A DNA stretch of 5,118 nt from Clostridiaceae bacterium (GCA_902362365.1 CABIVQ010000091.1:1-5118); one strand, 5' to 3'; shown: positions 1 to 5,016, counted from the first letter of the stretch. The notes: a model not told the origin generated them from the letters alone. Numbers and translations are program-made.

Positions 1-287
1 CCTAAAAATTTTATAATTTCGTTAGGCTTGTTTGCCATGCAAATTTTTAAAAATATGAAACTTAATTTAACCTATCGGTTTATTTATCAATTCGAGAATA
101 ATTCTCATCATATCTAATTAACAAAACCATTTCTTTTATAAAAATAAGTATATTCAGATAATTTAGATTTGTCAATAAAAAATATGAAAATTAATGAAAA
201 AGCATTAGGGTCAGAGGCCTTGAAAATATTATAAAAATTATTTTTATTAGATTTTATTTTCTCCATAAGTTCTCCATATTTTTAACA
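1..287. other. AT-rich non-coding left flank
   Basis: No convincing gene is visible on either strand. The stretch is interrupted by stops in all frames apart from very short open runs. A reverse-strand ATG at 36-38 opens a frame that runs off the left edge (MANKPNEIIKFLG), but it has no ribosome binding site, so I do not annotate it as a gene. The recognisable items are a Fur-like palindrome at 93-107 and the regulatory repeats of the promoter at 259-293, both listed separately. A short open frame at 184 (MKINEKALGSEALKIL) also lacks a ribosome binding site and looks fortuitous. Confidence 0.6.
93..107. promoter_or_regulatory. Possible Fur-family operator
   Basis: The sequence CGAGAATAATTCTCA is a 7-1-7 arrangement around a central A. 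Its inner arms GAGAAT/ATTCTC form a perfect 6-bp inverted repeat. It matches the Fur 7-1-7 consensus TGATAAT-N-ATTATCA at 11 of 14 defined positions, and the inner GAGAAT-N-ATTCTC form is a common Fur-box variant. It would most naturally control a leftward gene starting near or beyond the left edge, which cannot be seen here. In such an AT-rich genome a chance match is quite possible. Confidence 0.35.
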
Positions 288-293
288 TATAAT
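259..293 (+). promoter_or_regulatory. Promoter with NisR-like tandem repeat
   Basis: A perfect -10 box TATAAT lies at 288-293. No good -35 hexamer stands 17 bases upstream. In its place are two direct copies of TTCTCCATA, at 259-267 and 270-278, with an 11-base period (one helical turn). Read as TCT-N8-TCT (260-262 and 271-273), this fits the box known for NisR-type response regulators in lantibiotic biosynthesis and immunity operons. It also sits where such boxes normally lie, about -40 to -27 from a start near 300. A weak -35 replaced by tandem repeats is typical of activator-dependent promoters of the OmpR family. The transcript would reach the ribosome binding site at 310-317 after a very short leader. 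Confidence 0.5.
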
Positions 294-325
294 GAAAATA
301 AATAAAGAGAAAGGGTGTGATTTAT

Positions 326-412
326 ATGGACAGCGATCCTCTACTGAAAACAAAAAATAATAAAGTTAAACAAATAGAGTTCATATACTTCACAAAACTT
401 TTCAAGTTATGA
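326..412 (+). pseudogene. 5' gene remnant, 28 codons
   Basis: An ATG at 326 follows an AAAGGGTG ribosome binding site (310-317) with 8-base spacing, and the promoter lies just upstream, so the start region looks genuine. The frame reads MDSDPLLKTKNNKVKQ and then drifts into low-complexity residues before TGA at 410-412. The LLKTKN segment weakly recalls the first residues of lantibiotic-immunity ABC transporter ATPases (…LKTKNLTK…). No Walker A follows, so only the first dozen or so codons could be original. The open frame runs into the palindrome at 374-424, and a histidine kinase tail follows it. I infer a decayed gene whose body has been deleted; the ABC identity is a guess. A functional short peptide cannot be excluded. 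Confidence 0.4.
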
Positions 413-424
413 TATGAACTCTAT
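374..424. repeat. 51-bp palindrome at pseudogene junction
   Basis: Perfect 13-bp arms, ATAGAGTTCATAT at 374-386 and ATATGAACTCTAT at 412-424, flank a 25-base centre. The centre has its own small hairpin, AACTT (396-400) and AAGTT (404-408) around TTC. The element lies exactly between the truncated 5' gene remnant and the histidine kinase tail, and has no U-tract after it. It could be the scar of a small mobile element, a deletion junction, or a chance structure. It is not a classical terminator. Confidence 0.6.
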
Positions 425-634
425 AGTAATGGGATAGGTATTCTTGATGAAGATAGAGAGTTTATATTTGAAAGGTTTTATAGAACAGATAAGTCTAGGG
501 AGAAAGAAACTGGAGGCATAGGTATAGGACTTACTATATCAAAGAGTATAGTAAATGCTCATAATGGAGAAATATTTGTGAATAGTAAACTTAATGAAGG
601 AACAGAGTTTATTATAAAACTACCCAAATTATAA
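413..634 (+). pseudogene. Sensor histidine kinase, C-terminal remnant
   Basis: The open frame between a TGA at 410-412 and the TAA at 632-634 encodes the end of a HATPase_c domain. The visible landmarks are NGIGI (remnant of the DNGxGI G1 box, with the usual Asp replaced by Ser), the F box FERFYRTDKSR, the ATP-lid G2 box GGIGIGLTI, and a typical ending GTEFIIKLPKL. The sensor and transmembrane segments, the H box with its phosphorylated His, and the N box are all absent. The frame has no proper start codon or ribosome binding site, so this cannot be a working kinase. Together with the NisR-like promoter upstream it suggests that a two-component system, probably of the lantibiotic-sensing type, once stood here and lost most of its length. 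The conserved motifs suggest the loss is fairly recent. Confidence 0.85.
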
Positions 635-650
635 ATAGTAAATATAAATT

Positions 651-699
651 TACAAATAATAATCATAATGATTGTAAGTAGAGATAATTATTATTTGTA
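651..699. promoter_or_regulatory. Inverted repeat upstream of HSDH operon
   Basis: Perfect 13-bp arms TACAAATAATAAT (651-663) and ATTATTATTTGTA (687-699) are separated by 23 bases. A second palindrome, AATCAT-A-ATGATT (661-673), overlaps the left arm, and a TTGTA at 672-676 pairs equally well with TACAA at 651-655. The ribosome binding site begins two bases after the right arm. No U-tract follows, so it is not a terminator. It could be a repressor operator or a leader hairpin limiting access to the ribosome binding site. I see no convincing -35/-10 pair here, so the operon promoter may be hidden in this AT-rich stretch or be the upstream one at 288-293. Confidence 0.45.
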
Positions 700-716
700 T
701 AAAGGAGAAATTTATA

Positions 717-1505
717 ATGGGTAAATTAGATGGTAAAGTTGCATTGGTGACTTCTGGTACAAGAGGGATTGGACTTCAATCAGTTAAAACTTTAGCTGAA
801 AATGGAGCAATTGTATATATAGGTGCAAGAAGATTAGATGCAGCTCAAGAGATTTGCGATGAGTTAGAAAAATCAAATTATAAAGCAAAGGCAGTATATT
901 TTGATGCAACTAAAGAAGAAACTTATAAAACTATGGTCGAAGAAGTTGTTAATGATGCAGGGAAAATCGATATATTAGTGAATAATTATGGAGGAACAGA
1001 TGCTAGAAAAGATAGTAACTTAGTGGATGGAGACCAAGAAACTTTTTTTGAAACGCTAAATAATAATGTAAAAAGTGTATATATACCTTGTAAAATAGCA
1101 GTGCCATATATGGAAAAAAATGGAGGAGGTAGTATAGTAAATATTTCATCAATAGGGTCTATACTACCTGACTTATCAAGAATAGGGTATTGTGTATCAA
1201 AAGCTGCGGTAAATTCACTTACTGAAAATATTGCAGTTCAATATGCAAGATCTAATATAAGATGTAACGCTATCTTACCTGGGCTTATAGCAACGGATGC
1301 AGCATTACAAAATATGTCTCAAGAATTTATAGATGTATTTTTAAAACATGTTCCTCTTAAGAGATTTGGACAACCTAAGGATATAGCAGAAGCTGTACTT
1401 TTTTTAGCTAGTGATGATTCATCATTTATTACAGGAGAGATTTTATCTGTTGCAGGTGGATACGGAGAACCATCACCTATGTATGGGGATGATGTTAGTA
1501 AATAA
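717..1505 (+). CDS. hdhA: 7-alpha-hydroxysteroid dehydrogenase-like SDR
   Basis: A 262-residue NAD(P)-dependent short-chain dehydrogenase. The family oxidises or reduces a hydroxyl; the closest remembered relatives are the clostridial 7-alpha-hydroxysteroid dehydrogenases (C. absonum, C. sordellii), which convert the 7-alpha-OH of bile acids to 7-oxo in the cytoplasm. The Rossmann motif is VTSGTRGIG (11-19), with Ser replacing the usual first Gly as in those enzymes. Arg38-Arg39 at the end of beta-2, where NAD-specific enzymes carry Asp, indicate NADP. NNYGG (89-93), Asn117, Ser145, Tyr158 and Lys162 complete the active site, and PGLIATDAA (188-196) matches the bile-acid enzymes as remembered. 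Length is normal. The start is fixed by AAGGAG at 702-707, nine bases upstream. An NAD kinase follows 19 bases downstream. SDR identity is certain; steroid specificity is inferred from similarity and could be another secondary alcohol. Confidence 0.8.
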   Translation: MGKLDGKVALVTSGTRGIGLQSVKTLAENGAIVYIGARRLDAAQEICDELEKSNYKAKAVYFDATKEETYKTMVEEVVNDAGKIDILVNNYGGTDARKDSNLVDGDQETFFETLNNNVKSVYIPCKIAVPYMEKNGGGSIVNISSIGSILPDLSRIGYCVSKAAVNSLTENIAVQYARSNIRCNAILPGLIATDAALQNMSQEFIDVFLKHVPLKRFGQPKDIAEAVLFLASDDSSFITGEILSVAGGYGEPSPMYGDDVSK

Positions 1506-1524
1506 CAATAAAGTGAGGCACAAT

Positions 1525-2325
1525 ATGGAAAAAGTAGTAACAGTATCTTCTAATACTTTAAAACAATCCATAAAAGTTAAAGATATTTTAACCAAAAAAC
1601 TAACTGAAGCTGGATATTATGTAAGCAACAAAATAGAAAAAAATACAGAACTATTAATATCTATAGGTGGAGATGGATCTTTCTTAAAAACTATTCATAG
1701 ATTTAATTTTGTAGAGGTACCTGTTATAGCTATAAATACAGGACATTTAGGTTTTTTTGCAGAATTATCGCCTAATCAAATTGATGATTTTATTAACGCT
1801 TATATTAATGATAAGTACTTTATTCAGCAAGTTAGACCGCTAGAAGCTACTATATGCACAAAAGGTCAATGTATAGATATAACTGCTATAAATGAAATTG
1901 TTATAAAAAATATAAAATCAAGAACAGTACATTTAGATTTAAAGGTAAATGGTATAAAAATAGAAAGTTTTAGTGGAGATGGAATGTTAATATCTACTCC
2001 AATAGGATCTACTGCATATAACTATTCTGCAGGAGGAAGTATTGTTGATCCAGAGCTTAATTTACTTCAATTAACACCGATTGCTCCAATGAATACTAAT
2101 GCATATAGATCATTTACATCAAGTATTATTTTGCCTACAACATCAGTAATAACAATATCTCCAGAATATGATTTTGAAAATTCAATATTAATAGTAATAG
2201 ATGGTACACAATATAAGTTTACTCATATTGATGAGGTAAGAGTCTTTAAGTCTGATAAAAAGATTCATCTACTAAGACTAGAGGGATATGAATTTTGGAA
2301 TAGAGTTTCAGAAAAATTTTTATAA
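1525..2325 (+). CDS. nadK: NAD kinase
   Basis: A 266-residue cytoplasmic NAD kinase (NadK/PpnK) phosphorylating NAD+ to NADP+. In order: GGDGS (48-52, with Asp50 expected to be catalytic), NTGHLGFF (71-78), NE (123-124) for the nicotinamide side, GDG (151-153), the signature STPIGSTAY (157-165) with SAGG (168-171), LTPIAP (183-188) and the late IDG (225-227). Length equals that of typical Bacillus-type enzymes. Small departures are GGDGS for the usual GGDGT and PMNTNAYRSF after LTPIA where most members have an H-S-L-(S/N)-x-R-P segment. The frame is open from an ATG at 1411 inside the preceding gene, but ATG 1525 has a ribosome binding site (GTGAGG, 1513-1518) and gives the standard N terminus. 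Position directly after an NADP-type dehydrogenase suggests a dedicated NADP supply. Most clostridia carry another nadK near recN, so this may be a second copy. Confidence 0.92.
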   Translation: MEKVVTVSSNTLKQSIKVKDILTKKLTEAGYYVSNKIEKNTELLISIGGDGSFLKTIHRFNFVEVPVIAINTGHLGFFAELSPNQIDDFINAYINDKYFIQQVRPLEATICTKGQCIDITAINEIVIKNIKSRTVHLDLKVNGIKIESFSGDGMLISTPIGSTAYNYSAGGSIVDPELNLLQLTPIAPMNTNAYRSFTSSIILPTTSVITISPEYDFENSILIVIDGTQYKFTHIDEVRVFKSDKKIHLLRLEGYEFWNRVSEKFL

Positions 2326-2343
2326 TAAACAAATAGAAAATGG

Positions 2344-2376
2344 AAAAGCACCTATCAAAGATAGGTGCTTTTATTT
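2344..2376 (+). terminator. Terminator of the HSDH-nadK operon
   Basis: Perfect 13-bp stem, AAAAGCACCTATC (2344-2356) with GATAGGTGCTTTT (2360-2372), closing a 3-base AAA loop, followed by ATTT. It starts 18 bases after the NAD kinase stop. The A-run before the stem and the T-run after it mean it could also terminate leftward transcripts. Confidence 0.9.
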
Positions 2377-2390
2377 GGGCTAGCGTAATA

Positions 2391-2427
2391 CTTATACTAA
2401 ATATAAGTTCCCACTAATATTTAGTAT
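2391..2427. repeat. Nested inverted repeats
   Basis: Perfect 11-bp arms ATACTAAATAT (2394-2404) and ATATTTAGTAT (2417-2427) flank 12 bases. The left arm also takes part in a smaller hairpin, CTTATA (2391-2396) with TATAAG (2402-2407), so two alternative folds compete. A TATAAT at 2425-2430 overlaps the right arm. It could be an operator or a mutually exclusive RNA switch; the function is unknown. Confidence 0.45.
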
Positions 2428-2577
2428 AATATAAAATAAATTTTATGTAAAGATAAATCTATAGACGAACTATAATAAAAATTAAATATTTAAGGAATTA
2501 ATAATATTATAATTTATATTTTTTTCATAATAAATTTACATTAAATTCATATACCAGTAGTATCATATAATTAAAGA

Positions 2578-2708
2578 AAAGGAAATTACATAAATTAGCA
2601 AATACCCTTATTAACATAGATTTAATAGTAGTTCTCCCTCAAAATTTACTACTATTATAGAATCAGAAGCTGTACAGAATATTTATATATATTTTGTACA
2701 GCTTTTTT
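2578..2708 (+). ncRNA. Candidate small RNA with own terminator
   Basis: A strong rho-independent terminator at 2667-2708 has no gene upstream of it after the previous operon terminator at 2344-2376, so something non-coding is probably transcribed between the two. A TATAAT at 2566-2571 would start transcription near 2578, although its -35 (TTAAAT at 2541-2546, 19-base spacing) is weak. The roughly 130-base transcript would contain a hairpin with perfect 10-bp arms (TAATAGTAGT 2623-2632, ACTACTATTA 2648-2657) and a 15-base loop holding the unpaired, pyrimidine-rich TCTCCCTC. Such an exposed loop could pair with Shine-Dalgarno sequences. I recognise no known riboswitch or RNA family. The start position is a guess. 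Confidence 0.35.
2667..2708 (+). terminator. Strong orphan terminator
   Basis: The 10-bp arms AAGCTGTACA (2667-2676) and TGTACAGCTT (2695-2704) extend inward through a G-U pair and AATAT/ATATT, giving a 16-bp stem around a TTATAT loop (2683-2688). A T-run follows (2703-2708). No protein gene precedes it, which supports a non-coding transcript. Confidence 0.85.
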
Positions 2709-2749
2709 GCTATACTTACTAATATGCTTAGAGATTAGAACTTTATATT

Positions 2750-2779
2750 AAAAAATTCTGTGATAATATCACAGAATTT
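2750..2779. promoter_or_regulatory. Perfect 12-bp palindrome before redox gene
   Basis: Arms AAATTCTGTGAT (2753-2764) and ATCACAGAATTT (2768-2779) flank AAT. The core TGTGA-N5-TCACA resembles Crp/Fnr and Rex-type half sites (usually TGTGA-N6-TCACA) but has one base fewer between them. It ends 31 bases before the ATG at 2811, a good operator position. On the reverse strand the hairpin is followed by TTTTTT (2755-2750), so it would also read as a leftward terminator, but no leftward gene is visible. Confidence 0.45.
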
Positions 2780-2810
2780 ATATTCTATTTATTATAAAAT
2801 ATAGATATAA

Positions 2811-3209
2811 ATGAACTATAAAAAAATCATTGAAAGGGTGTATGAAATGACAAAACCAGCAATATATCATAGCCAAGGTTATACTTGTGCAGAATCATTA
2901 ATAAAATCTTATAATGAAGAACATGACACAGATATTCCAGTATCAATAGGTAGTGGAATGGGTGTAGGAATGACTGTTGGAAGTTTATGTGGAGCTGTAA
3001 ATGCAGCTATAGTTATAATAGGATATATAAAAGGTAGAGATAGTCAGTTAAGTCAAAATGAAGCTAGAAAATATTCTAAAGAATTAATGACGAGAATTAG
3101 AGAAAAATATAATTCTGAGTTATGTCTAGATTTAAAAAGAAGTAAAATTGGATGTGATGAGATAATAAATTTCACATATGACGCTTTAAATGAAGTGTTA
3201 GGCTATTAA
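2811..3209 (+). CDS. C_GCAxxG_C_C family putative redox protein
   Basis: A 132-residue protein matching the C_GCAxxG_C_C family, small cytoplasmic proteins with four conserved Cys, thought to be redox-active or metal-binding but without an established reaction. The landmarks are GYTC with Cys26, a glycine-rich stretch GSGMGVGMTVG (47-57), the core GSLCGAVNAA with Cys60, and then Cys105 and Cys115. The hydrophobic AAIVIIGYI after Cys60 is part of the family fold rather than a membrane anchor. The start is uncertain. ATG 2811 has no ribosome binding site; ATG 2847 (Met13) is preceded by GAAAGGGTG with six-base spacing and would still leave ten residues before GYTC, a usual length for the family. 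A palindrome upstream and a terminator downstream make it a single-gene unit. No oxidoreductase partner is adjacent. Confidence 0.85.
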   Translation: MNYKKIIERVYEMTKPAIYHSQGYTCAESLIKSYNEEHDTDIPVSIGSGMGVGMTVGSLCGAVNAAIVIIGYIKGRDSQLSQNEARKYSKELMTRIREKYNSELCLDLKRSKIGCDEIINFTYDALNEVLGY

Positions 3210-3216
3210 TATTAAT

Positions 3217-3262
3217 AAAAAAGTATTTCAATATTGTATTAAGATATTGAGATACTTTTTTT
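3217..3262 (+). terminator. Terminator of the redox protein gene
   Basis: An 18-bp A/T-rich stem pairs 3217-3234 with 3244-3261, has a single G-U pair (3227/3251) and a 9-base loop, and runs directly into seven T (3256-3262). It begins eight bases after the stop codon. The A-run on the 5' side makes it potentially bidirectional. Confidence 0.85.
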
Positions 3263-3310
3263 ATTATGAAAATTTAAGTAAAAATATATAAACATGGCAA
3301 TAATCATATT

Positions 3311-4408
3311 ATGAAAAAAATAAGAATAGTACAATACTTGATAATAGTTTTAATGGTAGTTTTTGTTGGATGCAATAAGTCTAGACATGAGGCTATAAAG
3401 GAAGCTATAAAGGAAATGACACTGCAAGAAAAAATAGGTCAAATGTTATTAGTTGGATTTAACGGAACTTCTGTAAATGATGAGTTAAATAGACTAATTG
3501 AAGATGAAAAGGTAGGAGGTTTAATATTATTTAAAGGAAATATAGAGACATCTTCACAATTAAAATCCTTAGTAGAAGACATTGATAAATTAAATGCAAA
3601 TATTCCATTATTTATATCTATTGATGAAGAAGGTGGCAGAGTTAGTAGACTTCCAGATGATACAAATAAATTTCCAAGCGCTTCTGAAATTGGGTCCAAA
3701 GATGATGAAGGATACGCTTATGAGAATGGAATAAAAATGGGGAAGTTACTAAGTAGTTATGGTATCAATATGGATTTTGCACCTGTACTAGATATTTATA
3801 GCAATACTAAAAATACAGTGATAGGAGATAGAGCTTTTGGAAATAATGAAGAAATTGTATCAACTATGGGAATAGCAATGATGAAAGGATTACAGGATGA
3901 AAATATAATAGCTTGCGTAAAACACTTCCCAGGACATGGAGATACTGAGGTAGATTCACATATAGGCTTACCAATAGTATACAAAACCTTAAAAGAACTT
4001 GAAAAATTTGAATTTATACCTTTTAAAAAAGCAATAGAAAGTAATTGTGATGTGGTAATGGTATCACATATTGTTTTAAATGAAATTGATAGCAAAAATC
4101 CTTCTTCATTATCTAAAACTGTAATAAGTGGTTTGCTTAGAGAAAATTTAGGATTTGACAAGGTTGTAATAACTGATGATATGAATATGTCAGCTATAAC
4201 GAACACTATAAGTGTTGAGAAAGCGAGCATAGAAAGTATAAAAGCCGGAAGTGATATTATTTTAATAGGAGGAGGATTAGAGACAATAACATCTGTTATT
4301 AGAGAAATTGAGTCAGCTATAAAAAATGGAGATTTAAGTGAAGATAGAATAGATGAAAGTGTTTATAGAATTTTAGAATTAAAAAGTAAATATTTGCAGC
4401 TAAAGTAA
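3311..4408 (+). CDS. nagZ: Lipoprotein beta-N-acetylhexosaminidase, GH3
   Basis: A 365-residue glycoside hydrolase family 3 enzyme of the NagZ type, which removes terminal GlcNAc from peptidoglycan fragments during wall turnover. A basic MKKIR start and hydrophobic core end in FVGC, so Cys21 is the likely lipid-anchored residue and the enzyme should sit outside the membrane. Catalytic-domain landmarks: IGQMLLVGF (42-50), IDEEGGRVSRL (104-114), IGDRAFG (171-177), and the NagZ signature KHFPGHGDTEVDSH (204-217), whose Asp215-His217 is the acid/base dyad in the Bacillus enzyme. The nucleophile is expected to be Asp289 in VITDDMNM. It lacks the C-terminal domain of the ~640-residue Bacillus NagZ, so it resembles the single-domain form. 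A 12-base tandem repeat (3389-3412) encodes EAIKEAIK just after the anchor. ATG 3311 has no ribosome binding site, yet it alone gives the full signal peptide. Confidence 0.92.
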   Translation: MKKIRIVQYLIIVLMVVFVGCNKSRHEAIKEAIKEMTLQEKIGQMLLVGFNGTSVNDELNRLIEDEKVGGLILFKGNIETSSQLKSLVEDIDKLNANIPLFISIDEEGGRVSRLPDDTNKFPSASEIGSKDDEGYAYENGIKMGKLLSSYGINMDFAPVLDIYSNTKNTVIGDRAFGNNEEIVSTMGIAMMKGLQDENIIACVKHFPGHGDTEVDSHIGLPIVYKTLKELEKFEFIPFKKAIESNCDVVMVSHIVLNEIDSKNPSSLSKTVISGLLRENLGFDKVVITDDMNMSAITNTISVEKASIESIKAGSDIILIGGGLETITSVIREIESAIKNGDLSEDRIDESVYRILELKSKYLQLK

Positions 4409-4419
4409 GTATTTTAAGA

Positions 4420-4448
4420 TTGATTTAAGGTACGATTGCTACTATATT
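4420..4448 (+). promoter_or_regulatory. Probable promoter of downstream lipoprotein
   Basis: TTGATT at 4420-4425 and TATATT at 4443-4448 are 17 bases apart, with 4/6 and 5/6 matches to the housekeeping consensus. Transcription from about 4455 would give a leader of roughly 115 bases. I find no convincing terminator between the NagZ stop and this promoter, so read-through from nagZ is also possible. Confidence 0.5.
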
Positions 4449-4517
4449 TTAAAACGAAGATTTTATTTTAAGTAAAAATAATTTTGAACTTATTAGTAAA
4501 TAAGAAGTAATTCATAA

Positions 4518-4538
4518 GCTTAATATATTAGATTAAGC
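4518..4538 (+). repeat. Leader hairpin before lipoprotein gene
   Basis: The 7-bp arms GCTTAAT (4518-4524) and ATTAAGC (4532-4538) close a 7-base loop in the presumed leader, 18 bases ahead of the ribosome binding site. There is no T-run, so it is not a terminator. It may stabilise the mRNA or have no role. Confidence 0.35.
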
Positions 4539-4569
4539 GAAGTTAATAATTATAGTAGGAGGAATAGAC

Positions 4570-5016
4570 ATGAATAAAAGACTTATATCAATCATATCGA
4601 TATTTTCTTTATGTGTAGCAATGACAGGATGTTCAAATAAAAATAATGATTCATCTAGTAATTCTACAGAGAATTCACAAATAACAACAACCTCACCAAA
4701 GAGTGAATCAATAGGAGAGATAGACATATATATAAAGCTATCAGATAATAATACAACAGTAGATGGTGAAGGGGTGACTGCTGAAAATAACACTATTACT
4801 ATTACAAATGCAGGAACTTATAGTATAAGTGGGAGTTTAAGCGATGGGCAAGTAATAATTAATACTAATAAAGAAGAAAAAACATATATTCTTTTAGATG
4901 GTGCTAATATTACATGCTCTAATAGTGCAGCGATTAATGTTATAAGCTCTAAAAAAACGGTTATTTCTTTAGCAGATGGAACAAAAAATTATATAAGAGA
5001 TGGTTCAGAGTTCTAG
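4570..5016 (+). pseudogene. Truncated carbohydrate-binding lipoprotein
   Basis: The start is firm: AGGAGG at 4557-4562, seven bases before ATG. A signal peptide ends in MTGC, so Cys21 is the probable lipid anchor, followed by an Asn/Ser/Thr-rich linker (22-50). From about residue 51 the protein shows the repetitive beta pattern of carbohydrate-binding Cthe_2159-like proteins (right-handed beta-helix; the founding member binds pectin-like polymers): VDGEGVTAENNTITITNAG, YSISGSLSDGQVIINT, YILLDGANITCSNSAAINV. It stops at DGSEF, residue 148, where relatives as remembered continue for several hundred residues through further rungs. The product would be an anchored stub lacking most of the helix. 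Neither other forward frame after the stop resumes the family pattern, which favours an insertion or deletion over a simple point mutation. Confidence 0.75.

Larger units (their letters stand above)
2377..2810. other. 434-bp non-coding gap with inverted repeats
   Basis: No protein gene is visible: all frames are broken by frequent stops and no ATG has a usable ribosome binding site and length. The stretch holds nested inverted repeats at 2391-2427, several TATAAT-like hexamers that are individually weak evidence in such AT-rich DNA, a hairpin-rich candidate small RNA (2578-2708), and a perfect palindrome at 2753-2779. These are listed separately. Confidence 0.7.

Noticed and set aside
1..38. 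Leftward gene start (MANKPNEIIKFLG) running off the edge
   Set aside because: Only 13 codons are visible, there is no ribosome binding site, and the sequence matches no family I recognise.
184..234. Short forward frame MKINEKALGSEALKIL
   Set aside because: No ribosome binding site, too short, no conserved feature; likely chance.
1411..1524. Upstream in-frame extension of the NAD kinase from an ATG at 1411
   Set aside because: It would overlap the end of the dehydrogenase by 95 bases, has no ribosome binding site, and adds residues not expected in the family; ATG 1525 has GTGAGG in place and gives the normal 266-residue length.
2578..2708. Known riboswitch or T-box in the gap
   Set aside because: I looked for preQ1, fluoride, c-di-GMP and T-box landmarks and found none; only generic hairpins are present.
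3439..3699. Reverse-strand open frame of 86 codons inside nagZ
   Set aside because: It is antisense to well-conserved GH3 coding sequence and has no recognisable motif, so it is a shadow frame.
3796..4230. Reverse-strand open frame of 144 codons inside nagZ
   Set aside because: It lies opposite the catalytic signature of the GH3 enzyme; its Ser/Ile/Phe-rich translation is typical of the antisense of AT-rich coding DNA.
4533..4793. Reverse-strand open frame opposite the truncated lipoprotein
   Set aside because: It is antisense to the signal peptide and linker of a gene with a strong ribosome binding site; it shows no family features.
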